Positions 51,057 to 61,122 of a stretch of DNA of 64,000 nt are shown piece after piece. This stretch comes from Vibrio maerlii (GTDB lineage: Bacteria > Pseudomonadota > Gammaproteobacteria > Enterobacterales > Vibrionaceae): assembly GCF_003415655.1 (NCBI RefSeq), contig NZ_QRHC01000013.1, positions 56,963-120,962 on the forward strand, in the 5' to 3' direction. Within the stretch, counting starts at the first letter, position 1, and every line of letters begins with the position of its first letter. The notes below the pieces were generated by a model, which worked only from the letters and a program-made list of their open reading frames with translations, ran no database searches and was not told where the DNA came from. A program made the position numbers and the translations under genes.

Positions 51057-51066
51057 GATATATTGA

Positions 51067-51097
51067 GGGTTGGCGTGAGAACGTCGACCCTTTTTTT
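51067..51097 (+). terminator. terminator after rsd
   Basis: A GGGTTGGCG/CGTCGACCC stem of nine pairs (two G-U), loop TGAGAA, then T7. It resembles the second hairpin at 51206-51233. Confidence 0.8.
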
Positions 51098-51110
51098 GCA
51101 AAAGAGAACC

Positions 51111-51197
51111 AGACTAGAGACTAGAGACTAGAGACTAGAGACTAGAGACTAGAGACTAGAGACTAGAGACTAGAGACTAGAGACTAGAGACTAGAGA
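51111..51197 (+). repeat. 7-bp tandem array (AGACTAG), about 12 copies
   Basis: Twelve exact copies of AGACTAG plus a partial unit. Perfect identity over 84 bp means it can expand or contract by slippage. The core CTAGAGA is shared with the array at 51013-51056. Confidence 0.95.
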
Positions 51198-51205
51198 ATT
51201 TTGTA

Positions 51206-51234
51206 GGTTGGACGTTTAACGTCAACACTTTTTG
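51206..51234 (+). terminator. second, related hairpin after the 7-bp array
   Basis: GTTGGACG/CGTCAAC with one bulged base, then ACTTTTTGG. Sequence and flanks (GGTTGG-ACGT-AACGTC, then CAATAGA versus CAAAAGA) match the terminator at 51067-51097, so the two are diverged copies. Confidence 0.65.
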
Positions 51235-51328
51235 GTGCAATAGATTAAAGAATCTAGATATCTAGTTTTCTAGAAGCAAAGCGCTCTTCAGGACGAAGTC
51301 CGTTGTAGTTTTCTGCTGTTTAGAAAAC

Positions 51329-51357
51329 AAAAAGGCATCCCGAAGGATGCCTTTTTT
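51329..51357 (-). terminator. terminator of rpoBC
   Basis: An AAAAGGCATCC-CGAA-GGATGCCTTTT hairpin with A/T runs on both sides, 26 nt past the rpoC stop. Confidence 0.92.
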
Positions 51358-51383
51358 CATTCTAAACGAACAGTCGTTAGAGC

Positions 51384-54300
51384 TTATTCGTCAGAAGAGA
51401 AGCCTGCATTTAGAAGTGCAGCTAGGTTGTCAGTAGCTTGTTCAGCTGAAGGACCTTCTTGCTCTTCTTCGCGCTTAGCTTGACGATCTTGGTGGTATGC
51501 GAAACCAGTACCAGCAGGGATCAGACGACCAACAATTACGTTCTCTTTCAGACCACGTAGGTCATCACGCTTACCAGAAACTGCAGCTTCTGTTAGTACG
51601 CGAGTTGTCTCCTGGAACGATGCCGCAGAGATGAACGATTCAGTTGCTAGAGATGCTTTAGTAATACCTAGTAGTTCGCGTTCGAAGCGTACTAGTTCTT
51701 TACCTTCCGCTTCTAGAGCGCGGTTAGCAATCTTAACTTGTGAGTATTCAACTTGCTCGCCAGGTAGGAACTCAGAGTCACCAGCGTGCGTAATAGTACA
51801 CTTACGTAGCATTTGACGAACGATAGTCTCGATGTGCTTATCGTTAATCTTTACGCCTTGTAGACGGTAAACTTCTTGAACCTCGTTCGCGATGTACTGA
51901 GTCACAGCGTGGATACCACGTAGACGCAGGATGTCATGTGGAGTCTCTGGACCATCAGCGATTACATCACCACGTTCAACCTTCTCACCTTCAAATACGT
52001 TTAGTTGACGGTGCTTAGGAATCATCTCTTCGTAATTATCACCGCCTTCGCGAGTGATGACTAGACGACGCTTACCTTTCGTTTCTTTACCGAAGCTCAC
52101 AGTACCTGTGTGCTCAGCAAGGATCGCAGGCTCTTTAGGCTTACGAGCTTCGAATAGGTCTGCTACGCGTGGTAGACCACCGGTGATATCTTTGTTACCG
52201 CCAGATTTCTGAGGGATACGAGATAGTGTGTCACCAATGCCAACTTCTGCGCCATCTTCGATGTTTACAATCGCCTTACCAGGTAGGAAGTAGTGAGCTG
52301 GCATTTCAGTACCAGGGATCATTACATCGTTACCTTGCTCATCAACAAGTTTGATTGCTGGACGCATATCTTTACCTGCTGCTGGGCGAGCTGCCGCGTC
52401 AGTTACCTCAGAAGACGATAGACCTGTTAGGTCATCAGTCTGACGAGATACTGTTACGCCATCGATCATGTCAACGAATTGGATACGACCTGCCACTTCA
52501 GTGATGATTGGCATGGTGTGCGCTTCCCAGTTAGCTACTGTATCACCAGCAGTAACTGCATCGTTGTCGCCTTTGCTTAACAAAGAACCGTAAGGAAGTT
52601 TGTGCTTCTCTTTCGTACGACCGAATTCATCAATGATAGTTAGCTCAGAAGCACGAGACGTGATTACTAGCTTGCCATCTTTGTTGATTACGAACTTAGC
52701 GTTGTGAAGCTTAACGGTACCCGTAGTCTTAGCTTGGATGCTGTTCTCTGCTGCTGCAGTAGAAGCCGCACCACCGATGTGGAACGTACGCATCGTAAGC
52801 TGTGTACCCGGCTCACCGATAGACTGAGCAGCGATTACACCAACTGCTTCACCTTGGTTCACTAGGTGACCACGTGCTAGGTCACGGCCGTAACACTGTG
52901 CACAACAACCGAAGTCTGCGTCACACGTTACAACTGAACGTACTTTGATATGGTCGACAGAGTTGTCTTCCATAATCTGACACCACTTCTCATCAATTAG
53001 AGTGTTACGTGGGATCAGTACGTCTTCTGTACCTGGCTTAAGAACGTCTTCAGCGATTACACGACCAAGAGCTAGCTCAGAAAGTGGAACTTTAACGTCA
53101 CCACCTTCGATGTGAGGCATCATGTCGATACCTTCGTGCGTGCCACAGTCATGCTCGTGTACTACAACGTCTTGAGCAACGTCTACTAGACGACGAGTTA
53201 GGTAACCCGAGTTCGCTGTTTTCAGTGCTGTATCCGCAAGACCCTTACGAGCACCGTGCGTTGAGATAAAGTACTGAAGTACGTTTAGACCTTCTTTAAA
53301 GTTCGCAGTGATCGGCGTTTCGATGATAGAACCATCTGGACGCGCCATCAGACCACGCATACCCGCTAGCTGACGAATCTGTGCAGCAGAACCACGAGCA
53401 CCTGAGTCGGCCATCATGTAAATGCTGTTGAACGATTCTTGCTGCTCTTCTTCACCATCGCGGTTAACAACAGTTTCAGAAGAAAGGTTATCCATCATTG
53501 CTTTCGCAACACGGTCGTTCGTAGACGCCCAGATATCGATAACTTTGTTGTAGCGCTCACCTGCAGTTACAAGACCTGATTGGAATTGATCCTGGATTTC
53601 GCGTACTTCTTCTTCAGCAGATTCGATCTCGTCGTACTTCGCCTGAGGTACAACCATATCGTCGATACCAACAGATACACCAGACAGTGCCGCGTATGCG
53701 AAACCGGTGTACATGATTTGGTCAGCAAAGATTACTGTGTCTTTCAAACCTAGCTTACGGTATGCCTCGTTAAGTAGGTGAGAGATTTGCTTCTTACCTA
53801 GCTTCTGGTTAACGATGCTGAATGGTAGGCCAGATGGAACGATTTGCCATAGCATTGCACGACCGATAGTTGTATCAACCATCTTAGTCTCAGTTGTGCT
53901 GTTACCGTCTTCATCAACTACAGTTTCAGTAATACGTACTTTAACGCGTGCGTGTAGTTCAGCGCTCTTAGTGCGGTATGCCTTCTCAGCCTCTTCTGGG
54001 CCAGCAAGGTACATGCCTTCACCTTTCACGTTGATCTTGTCACGTGTCATGTAGTAAAGACCCAATACAACGTCCTGAGAAGGTACGATGATCGGATCAC
54101 CTGACGCTGGCGACAGAATGTTGTTTGTCGACATCATCAGAGTACGAGCTTCAAGCTGTGCTTCTAGAGTTAGAGGCACGTGTACCGCCATTTGGTCACC
54201 ATCGAAGTCGGCGTTGTACGCTGCACACACAAGTGGGTGTAGCTGGATCGCTTTACCTTCGATTAGCACTGGTTCAAACGCTTGGATACCTAGACGGTGA

Positions 54301-55586
54301 AGTGTAGGTGCACGGTTAAGCAGTACTGGGTGTTCGCGGATAACTTCGTCTAGGATATCCCAAACGATCGCTTCTTCACGCTCTACCATCTTCTTAGCAG
54401 CTTTGATTGTCGTCGCCATGCCACGAGTTTCTAGCTTGCTGTAGATGAATGGTTTGAATAGCTCTAGTGCCATCTTCTTAGGAAGACCACACTGGTGCAG
54501 ACGAAGGTATGGACCTACTGTGATTACAGAACGGCCAGAGTAGTCTACACGCTTACCTAGTAGGTTCTGACGGAAACGACCTTGCTTACCCTTGATCATA
54601 TCAGCAAGAGATTTCAGAGGACGCTTGTTCGAACCCGTGATCGCACGACCGCGACGACCGTTATCTAGAAGGGCATCAACAGACTCTTGCAGCATACGCT
54701 TTTCGTTACGTACGATGATGTCTGGAGCCGCTAGCTCTAGTAGACGCTTCAAACGGTTGTTACGGTTGATAACGCGACGGTATAGGTCGTTCAGATCAGA
54801 AGTCGCAAAACGACCGCCATCTAGTGGTACTAGAGGACGTAGATCTGGCGGAAGTACCGGAAGCACAGTTAGGATCATCCACTCAGGGTTGTTACCTGAC
54901 GCGATGAACGCTTCAACAAGCTTCAGACGCTTAGTGATTTTCTTACGCTTAGTTTCAGAGTTTGTAGACTCTAGCTCTTCGCGCATTTCTTCTGCTTCTT
55001 GGTGCATGTCCATAGTAGACAGCAGATCTTTGATCGCTTCAGCACCCATTTTAGCAGTGAACTCATCACCCCACTCTTCTAGGCGGTCAAGATACTCTTC
55101 TTCAGTAAGCATCTGTGACTTCTCTAGGTCAGTCATACCCGGCTCTGTTACTACGTACATTTCGAAGTAAAGAACACGCTCGATATCACGTAGAGGGATA
55201 TCCATTAGTAGACCGATACGAGACGGCAGTGATTTTAGGAACCAGATGTGAGCAACTGGTGAAGCAAGCTCGATGTGGCCCATACGGTCACGACGAACTT
55301 TAGTTTGTGTAACTTCTACGCCACACTTCTCACAGATAACACCACGGTGTTTCAGACGCTTATATTTGCCACAAAGACATTCGTAGTCTTTAACTGGACC
55401 AAAGATACGCGCACAGAACAGACCATCACGCTCAGGTTTGAACGTACGGTAGTTAATTGTCTCAGGCTTTTTAACTTCACCGAAAGACCATGAACGGATC
55501 ATGTCAGGTGAAGATAGACCGATTTTGATTGCATCAAATTCTTCGGTCTTATGCTGCGCTTTTAGAAAGTTTAATAAGTCTTTCAC
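51384..55586 (-). CDS. rpoC: RNA polymerase beta' subunit
   Basis: This is the largest catalytic subunit, 1400 residues. It starts with GTG (MKDLLNFLKAQHKTEEFDAI) and an AGGAG seven nt upstream. Features: an N-terminal zinc finger (CLCGKYKRLKHRGVICEKC), the active-site NADFDGDQMAVHVPL that holds the catalytic Mg, bridge helix and trigger loop around TQLTMRTFHIGG, the second zinc site with cysteines in CDADFGCCAQCYGRDL, and an acidic C-terminus. It is full length with no breaks. It is transcribed with rpoB, 89 nt away. Confidence 0.99.
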   Translation of the reverse strand: MKDLLNFLKAQHKTEEFDAIKIGLSSPDMIRSWSFGEVKKPETINYRTFKPERDGLFCARIFGPVKDYECLCGKYKRLKHRGVICEKCGVEVTQTKVRRDRMGHIELASPVAHIWFLKSLPSRIGLLMDIPLRDIERVLYFEMYVVTEPGMTDLEKSQMLTEEEYLDRLEEWGDEFTAKMGAEAIKDLLSTMDMHQEAEEMREELESTNSETKRKKITKRLKLVEAFIASGNNPEWMILTVLPVLPPDLRPLVPLDGGRFATSDLNDLYRRVINRNNRLKRLLELAAPDIIVRNEKRMLQESVDALLDNGRRGRAITGSNKRPLKSLADMIKGKQGRFRQNLLGKRVDYSGRSVITVGPYLRLHQCGLPKKMALELFKPFIYSKLETRGMATTIKAAKKMVEREEAIVWDILDEVIREHPVLLNRAPTLHRLGIQAFEPVLIEGKAIQLHPLVCAAYNADFDGDQMAVHVPLTLEAQLEARTLMMSTNNILSPASGDPIIVPSQDVVLGLYYMTRDKINVKGEGMYLAGPEEAEKAYRTKSAELHARVKVRITETVVDEDGNSTTETKMVDTTIGRAMLWQIVPSGLPFSIVNQKLGKKQISHLLNEAYRKLGLKDTVIFADQIMYTGFAYAALSGVSVGIDDMVVPQAKYDEIESAEEEVREIQDQFQSGLVTAGERYNKVIDIWASTNDRVAKAMMDNLSSETVVNRDGEEEQQESFNSIYMMADSGARGSAAQIRQLAGMRGLMARPDGSIIETPITANFKEGLNVLQYFISTHGARKGLADTALKTANSGYLTRRLVDVAQDVVVHEHDCGTHEGIDMMPHIEGGDVKVPLSELALGRVIAEDVLKPGTEDVLIPRNTLIDEKWCQIMEDNSVDHIKVRSVVTCDADFGCCAQCYGRDLARGHLVNQGEAVGVIAAQSIGEPGTQLTMRTFHIGGAASTAAAENSIQAKTTGTVKLHNAKFVINKDGKLVITSRASELTIIDEFGRTKEKHKLPYGSLLSKGDNDAVTAGDTVANWEAHTMPIITEVAGRIQFVDMIDGVTVSRQTDDLTGLSSSEVTDAAARPAAGKDMRPAIKLVDEQGNDVMIPGTEMPAHYFLPGKAIVNIEDGAEVGIGDTLSRIPQKSGGNKDITGGLPRVADLFEARKPKEPAILAEHTGTVSFGKETKGKRRLVITREGGDNYEEMIPKHRQLNVFEGEKVERGDVIADGPETPHDILRLRGIHAVTQYIANEVQEVYRLQGVKINDKHIETIVRQMLRKCTITHAGDSEFLPGEQVEYSQVKIANRALEAEGKELVRFERELLGITKASLATESFISAASFQETTRVLTEAAVSGKRDDLRGLKENVIVGRLIPAGTGFAYHQDRQAKREEEQEGPSAEQATDNLAALLNAGFSSDE

Positions 55587-55675
55587 AATCAGCTCCTGTA
55601 AGGAGTTAAAAGGGGCTCACCCGCAAAAGTGAGCACCTTCAACCAAATAATCAGCTTTCTTTTAATAGAAAGAGA

Positions 55676-58600
55676 TTACTCTTCGTCTTCTAGCTCGATG
55701 TTGATACCTAGCGAGCGGATCTCTTTCAACAGTACGTTGAACGATTCTGGCATGCCAGGTTCCATGCTATGGTTTCCATCGACGATGTTCTTATACATCT
55801 TCGTACGGCCGTTAACGTCATCCGACTTAACAGTTAGCATTTCTTGAAGCGTGTAAGCAGCACCGTATGCTTCTAGTGCCCATACTTCCATCTCACCGAA
55901 ACGCTGACCACCGAACTGAGCTTTACCACCAAGTGGTTGCTGAGTTACTAGGCTGTAAGAACCAGTAGAACGTGCGTGCATCTTGTCATCAACAAGGTGG
56001 TTCAGTTTCAGCATGTACATGTAACCAACAGTTACAGGACGCTCAAACGCATCACCTGTGCGACCATCAAACAGCGTTAGCTGACCAGATTCTGGTAGGT
56101 CACCTAGTTTTAGAAGCTCTTTGATTGATTTCTCAGAAGCACCGTCAAATACCGGAGTAGCAATCGGTAGACCGCCACGTAGGTTCTTAATCAGAGTACG
56201 AACTTCGTCATCTGTTAGAGACGCGATGTCTACAGTCTGACGAGTATCACCAAGATCGTAAACCTTCTGTAGGAACTCACGGAACTTAGCCAGTTCTTGT
56301 TGTTCCTTAACCATTTGGTTGATCTTGTCACCGATACCTTTCGCTGCCAGACCTAAGTGTACTTCTAGGATCTGACCGATGTTCATACGAGATGGTACAC
56401 CCAGTGGGTTTAGCACGATGTCTACAGGCTGACCTTTCTCATCGTAAGGCATGTCTTCAACAGGGTTGATCTTAGAGATAACACCCTTGTTACCGTGACG
56501 ACCCGCCATCTTATCACCAGGTTGGATACGACGTTTAACCGCAAGGTAAACCTTAACGATCTTCAGTACGCCCGGTGCTAAGTCATCACCCTGAGTGATC
56601 TTGCGACGTTTAGTTTCGAACTTCTTATCAAAGTCAGCTTTTAGCTCGTCCCACTGCTCTGCTAGTTGTTCTAGCTGAGTTTGTAGTGCGTCATCTTCAA
56701 CAGATAGCTCTAGCCACTTCTTACGGTCAACTGAGTCCAATTTCGCTTCAGAGTAACCGCCTTCAAGCAATACAGCTTTAACACGGTTTAGAAGACCACC
56801 TTCAAGAATCTGGAATTCTTCTGTCAGGTCTTTCTTCGCTTCTTTCAGCTGCATTTGCTCGATTTCAAGCGCACGCTTGTCTTTCTCTACGCCATCGCGA
56901 GTGAAGACTTGAACATCGATGATCGTACCTGAAACAGAGTTTGGTACACGTAGAGACGTGTCTTTAACATCCGATGCTTTTTCACCGAAGATTGCGCGTA
57001 GTAGCTTCTCTTCAGGAGTCAGTTGAGTTTCACCCTTAGGTGTCACTTTACCAACTAGGATGTCGCCACCCTTAACTTCAGCACCAATGTAAACAACACC
57101 TGACTCGTCTAGTTTAGACAGAGCAGATTCACCTACGTTTGGAATATCAGCTGTGATCTCTTCAGAACCCAGCTTAGTATCACGCGCCACACAAGATAGC
57201 TCTTGAATGTGGATAGTTGTGAAACGGTCTTCCTGAACAACACGCTCAGATACAAGGATTGAATCCTCGAAGTTATAACCATTCCAAGGCATGAACGCGA
57301 TACGCATGTTCTGACCAAGCGCTAGCTCACCAAGATCTGTTGAAGGACCATCAGCAAGAACGTCACCACGTGCTACTGGCTCACCAGGTAGTACAGTTGG
57401 GCGCTGGTTGATACATGTATTCTGGTTAGAACGTGTGTACTTAGTCAGGTTGTAGATGTCGATACCGGCTTCGCCTGGTACTAGCTCGTCTTCGTTAACT
57501 TTAACTACGATACGAGAAGCATCTACTGATTGGATAGTACCGCCACGTTTAGCAACAGCAGTTACACCTGAGTCAACAGCGATGTTACGCTCGATACCAG
57601 TACCAACTAGCGGCTTATCTGCCTTAAGCGTTGGAACTGCCTGACGTTGCATGTTCGCACCCATCAATGCACGGTTCGCATCATCGTGTTCTAGGAACGG
57701 GATAAGCGAGGCAGCGATCGATACGACTTGGTTTGTAGCAACGTCCATGTAGTCAACGTGTTCGCGAGGGTGAAGACCAGATTCACCTTTCTGACGAGCT
57801 GTGATTAGCTCATCTGCAAACGTACCTTCTTCTGTAAGAACGGTGTTTGCCTGCGCGATGACGAATTGACCTTCTTGGATAGCCGATAGGTAATCAACTT
57901 CGTCTGTTACTACGCCATCTACTACGCGACGGTATGGAGTCTCTAGGAAACCGTACTCGTTACAACGCGCAAACGCAGATAGTGAGTTAATCAGACCGAT
58001 GTTTGGACCTTCAGGAGTTTCGATAGGACATAGACGACCGTAGTGTGTTACGTGTACGTCACGTACTTCGAAGCCAGCACGCTCACGAGTTAGACCGCCA
58101 GGACCCAATGCAGAAATACGACGCTTGTGCGTTACTTCTGAAAGCGGGTTGTTTTGGTCCATGAACTGAGACAGCTGTGAAGAGCCAAAGAATTCTTTAA
58201 CTGCTGCAGAGATTGGCTTAGCGTTGATTAGGTCTTGAGGCATGATTGCATCAAGATCACCAAGGCTTAGGCGCTCTTTAACGGCACGTTCTACACGAAC
58301 TAGACCAACACGGAATTGGTTTTCTGCCATTTCACCAACAGAACGGATACGACGGTTGCCAAGGTGGTCGATATCGTCCACTTCGCCTTTACCGTTACGG
58401 ATCGCGATCAGTTTCTTCATTACAGCGATGATGTCAGTTTCGTCAAGGATACCTTGCTCACCTGCATCTTCACGCTCGATAGAGCTGTTGAACTTCATAC
58501 GGCCAACAGTCGATAGGTCGTAGCGCTCTTCTGAGAAGAATAGGCTTTCGAATAGAGCTTCTGCTGCTTCTTTCGTTGGTGGCTCACCAGGGCGCATCAT

Positions 58601-59704
58601 GCGGTAGATTTCTACTAGTGCTGAGATGCGATCAACTGTGCTGTCGACACGCAGTGTGTCAGACATGAATGGACCGTGGTCTAGGTCATTCGTGAACAGT
58701 ACTTCTAGCGCTTTGTGGCCAGCTTGAGAAAGGTTAGCTAGAGCTTCTAGGCTAATTTCTTGGTTTGCGCCAACAATGATCTCGCCAGTTGCTTCGTTGA
58801 TGTAATCTTTCGATGCAACTTTACCTACGATGTACTCTACTGGTACTTCGATGTGCTCAACGCCATCTTTTTCAAGTTGACGGATGTGGCGAGCTGTTAC
58901 GCGACGACCAGTCTCAACGTAAGTTTTGCCGTTTGCTTCAATGTCGAATGACGCAGTTTCACCGCGTAGACGATCTGGAACCAATTCCATTAGTAGAGTT
59001 TGGTCTTTCACTTCGAAGTTCACTTTTTCGAAGAACAGATCCAGGATCTCTTCAGTCGACTTACCAAGTGCACGAAGGATGATTGAAGCAGGTAGCTTAC
59101 GACGACGGTCGATACGAACGTACAGGTTATCCTTAGGATCAAACTCGAAATCAAGCCATGAACCACGGTAAGGAATAACACGTGCGTTATATAATACTTT
59201 ACCTGATGAGTGAGTCTTACCTTTATCGCTGTCGAAGAACACGCCTGGGCTTCGGTGCAGCTGAGATACGATAACACGCTCAGTACCATTGATTACAAAG
59301 GTACCATTGTCTGTCATAAGCGGAATTTCGCCCATGTAGACTTCTTGTTCTTTAATGTCTTTTACGGTGCCTGCTGGTGCATCTTTATCAAAGATAACTA
59401 GGCGCAGTTTTACACGTAGTGGCTTTGAGTACGTTACACCACGAATTTGACATTCTTTAACGTCAAATACTGGCTCACCAAGACGGTAGCTAACGTATTG
59501 CAGCTCAGAGTTGCCGTTGTAGCTCTGGATTGGGAATACAGAACGGAAAGCAGCTTCAAGACCGTATTGACCCTCTGGATCCTGTTCGATGAATTTATCG
59601 AAAGAATCAAGCTGGATCGATAGCAGGTATGGAATGTCCAAAACTTGTGGACGAGTACCAAAGTCCTTACGGATGCGCTTTTTCTCGGTATAAGAGTAAA
59701 CCAT
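55676..59704 (-). CDS. rpoB: RNA polymerase beta subunit
   Basis: A 1342-residue catalytic subunit, the same length as in E. coli. It starts MVYSYTEKKRIRKDFGTRPQ. The rifampicin pocket reads SSQLSQFMDQNNPLSEVTHK and RRISALGPGG, i.e. unmutated at the common resistance positions. Other conserved parts are ETPEGPNIGLINSLS, the NRALMGANMQRQAVP region and GDKMAGRHGNKGVIS. The C-terminal YMLKLNHLVDDKMHARSTGS is typical. It follows rplL after a leaky hairpin. Confidence 0.99.
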   Translation of the reverse strand: MVYSYTEKKRIRKDFGTRPQVLDIPYLLSIQLDSFDKFIEQDPEGQYGLEAAFRSVFPIQSYNGNSELQYVSYRLGEPVFDVKECQIRGVTYSKPLRVKLRLVIFDKDAPAGTVKDIKEQEVYMGEIPLMTDNGTFVINGTERVIVSQLHRSPGVFFDSDKGKTHSSGKVLYNARVIPYRGSWLDFEFDPKDNLYVRIDRRRKLPASIILRALGKSTEEILDLFFEKVNFEVKDQTLLMELVPDRLRGETASFDIEANGKTYVETGRRVTARHIRQLEKDGVEHIEVPVEYIVGKVASKDYINEATGEIIVGANQEISLEALANLSQAGHKALEVLFTNDLDHGPFMSDTLRVDSTVDRISALVEIYRMMRPGEPPTKEAAEALFESLFFSEERYDLSTVGRMKFNSSIEREDAGEQGILDETDIIAVMKKLIAIRNGKGEVDDIDHLGNRRIRSVGEMAENQFRVGLVRVERAVKERLSLGDLDAIMPQDLINAKPISAAVKEFFGSSQLSQFMDQNNPLSEVTHKRRISALGPGGLTRERAGFEVRDVHVTHYGRLCPIETPEGPNIGLINSLSAFARCNEYGFLETPYRRVVDGVVTDEVDYLSAIQEGQFVIAQANTVLTEEGTFADELITARQKGESGLHPREHVDYMDVATNQVVSIAASLIPFLEHDDANRALMGANMQRQAVPTLKADKPLVGTGIERNIAVDSGVTAVAKRGGTIQSVDASRIVVKVNEDELVPGEAGIDIYNLTKYTRSNQNTCINQRPTVLPGEPVARGDVLADGPSTDLGELALGQNMRIAFMPWNGYNFEDSILVSERVVQEDRFTTIHIQELSCVARDTKLGSEEITADIPNVGESALSKLDESGVVYIGAEVKGGDILVGKVTPKGETQLTPEEKLLRAIFGEKASDVKDTSLRVPNSVSGTIIDVQVFTRDGVEKDKRALEIEQMQLKEAKKDLTEEFQILEGGLLNRVKAVLLEGGYSEAKLDSVDRKKWLELSVEDDALQTQLEQLAEQWDELKADFDKKFETKRRKITQGDDLAPGVLKIVKVYLAVKRRIQPGDKMAGRHGNKGVISKINPVEDMPYDEKGQPVDIVLNPLGVPSRMNIGQILEVHLGLAAKGIGDKINQMVKEQQELAKFREFLQKVYDLGDTRQTVDIASLTDDEVRTLIKNLRGGLPIATPVFDGASEKSIKELLKLGDLPESGQLTLFDGRTGDAFERPVTVGYMYMLKLNHLVDDKMHARSTGSYSLVTQQPLGGKAQFGGQRFGEMEVWALEAYGAAYTLQEMLTVKSDDVNGRTKMYKNIVDGNHSMEPGMPESFNVLLKEIRSLGINIELEDEE

Positions 59705-59875
59705 GGGGTTCCTCAGCTCGCTGATAAGTGACCCAAACTACCCAAAAACCTCGCCTGAGGGGGTAGTGACTAACGACTGTTTATTGTAGTGACCGCTCAT
59801 TTCTGAAAAATGAAACGGGTTTTGCTCAGAACCAGGTGACTAAACAGCGGAAAATTCACCAGACCCCTACAGCGC

Positions 59876-59906
59876 AAAAAGGCCGGTGGTTATTTAACCA
59901 CCAGCC
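59876..59906 (-). terminator. attenuator-like hairpin between rplL and rpoB
   Basis: On the minus strand, GGCTGGTGGTTA pairs with TAACCACCGGCC (one mismatch-tolerant position) and is followed by five U. It lies 32 nt past the rplL stop. In E. coli a leaky terminator here lets only a fraction of transcripts enter rpoBC; the same role is likely. Confidence 0.8.
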
Positions 59907-59938
59907 ATTAGCCTTTCGGCTAAGAAATTAAGTAATAA

Positions 59939-60307
59939 TTACTTAACTTCAACAGAAGCGCCTGCTTCTTCTAGCTGTGCTTTAAGAGCTTCAGCTTCAG
60001 CTTTGTCAACGCCTTCTTTTAGAGGAGCTGGAGCTGAGTCTACAAGACCTTTAGCTTCTTTCAGGCCAAGACCTGTAGCGCCACGTACTGCTTTGATTAC
60101 AGCAACTTTGTTACCGCCAGCAGCAGTTAGGATTACGTCAAATTCAGTTTGCTCAGCAGCAGCTTCGCCACCAGCAGCACCGCCAGCTACAACAGCAGCT
60201 GCAGCAGATACGCCGAATTTTTCTTCCATAGCTTCGATAAGCTCAACAACTTGCATTACAGACATTTCTGCAACTGCGTCTAGGATTTGCTCGTTAGTAA
60301 TAGACAT
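59939..60307 (-). CDS. rplL: 50S ribosomal protein L7/L12
   Basis: This is the stalk protein that recruits translation factors. It has 122 residues: an N-terminal dimerisation helix (MSITNEQILDAVAEMSVMQV), an Ala/Gly-rich hinge (about 38-52) and a C-terminal factor-binding domain (AVRGATGLGLKEAKGLVDSA). It is co-transcribed with rplJ. Confidence 0.98.
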   Translation of the reverse strand: MSITNEQILDAVAEMSVMQVVELIEAMEEKFGVSAAAAVVAGGAAGGEAAAEQTEFDVILTAAGGNKVAVIKAVRGATGLGLKEAKGLVDSAPAPLKEGVDKAEAEALKAQLEEAGASVEVK

Positions 60308-60367
60308 AACAATTCTCTTTTAAATCAACAATAAGTATATTTTGCAACCAGTAGAAAGCAAGGCAGA

Positions 60368-60862
60368 TTAAGCCGCAGCTTCTTCTTTTTGGTCGCGTAG
60401 TGCAGCGATAGTACGTACCAGCTTGCCTGCAGAAGCTTCTTTCATGCACATCATTAGGCGTGCGATAGCTTCGTCGTAAGTTGGTAGTGTCGCTAGTACT
60501 TCAGCATCAGTTACTGCGCCTTCAAATGCAGCAGCTTTGATCTCGAAATCTTTGTTCTCTTTAGCGAAGTCTTTGAAAAGACGCGCTGCAGCACCTGGGT
60601 GCTCGTTAGAGAACGCGATTAGAGTAGGACCAGTGAAAGTGTCAGTAAGACACTCGTAGTCTGTACCCTGAACCGCACGGCGTGCTAGTGTGTTACGCAC
60701 AACTTTCATGTAAACACCCGCTTCGCGAGCTTGTTTACGTAGAGAAGTCATTGCGCCAACTTCAACGCCACGAGAATCAGCTACAACTGCAGAAAGTGCA
60801 CCAGCGGCTGCTTCGTTGACTTCAGCAACAATTGCTTTTTTGTCTTGAAGGTTTAAAGCCAT
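60368..60862 (-). CDS. rplJ: 50S ribosomal protein L10
   Basis: L10 anchors L7/L12 dimers to the ribosome. It is 164 residues, starting MALNLQDKKAIVAEVNEAAA. The frame continues upstream to 60907, but the start at 60862 matches the family and has an SD-like CCAGGAGTAAATCC. The L10-L12 complex represses its own mRNA by binding the leader upstream. Confidence 0.97.
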   Translation of the reverse strand: MALNLQDKKAIVAEVNEAAAGALSAVVADSRGVEVGAMTSLRKQAREAGVYMKVVRNTLARRAVQGTDYECLTDTFTGPTLIAFSNEHPGAAARLFKDFAKENKDFEIKAAAFEGAVTDAEVLATLPTYDEAIARLMMCMKEASAGKLVRTIAALRDQKEEAAA

Positions 60863-61122
60863 TTTGGATTTACTCCTGGTTGTCGTTACACCACTCACTA
60901 TCATCACGACAGTGAGAGTAATTTAGGTGCAGTCCCAGAAGAAAGAATCTATTTACATAAATTGCTTTCTGTCAGTTCGGGCACCATCTACGTAGGTTTT
61001 ATTAAGTCTTAACCAATTAAGATTCAGACGCCTACGGTCTTGGACGGAGACTGGGTCATAATTCATATCAAACCGAAAAACAGTTTAAAGAACCAAAGTT
61101 CAGCCCCAACCACAAATATTAG
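60863..61122 (-). promoter_or_regulatory. rplJ leader (L10 autoregulatory leader region)
   Basis: This 260-nt untranslated stretch lies between the rplJ promoter and rplJ. Its length and position fit the L10 leader of gammaproteobacteria, where L10-L12 binding blocks translation. I see several complementary segments (for example TCACTGTCG near 60909-60917 with nearby sequence), but I have not folded it. The call rests on position and family knowledge. Confidence 0.6.

Noticed and set aside
51013..51197. Possible CRISPR array
   Set aside because: The repeats are 7-8 bp with no spacers, so this is a simple tandem array. No cas gene is nearby.
54592..55170. 192-codon open frame on the plus strand
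   Set aside because: Antisense to rpoC with an Arg/Ser-rich translation and no homology that I recognise. rpoC is clearly the real gene.
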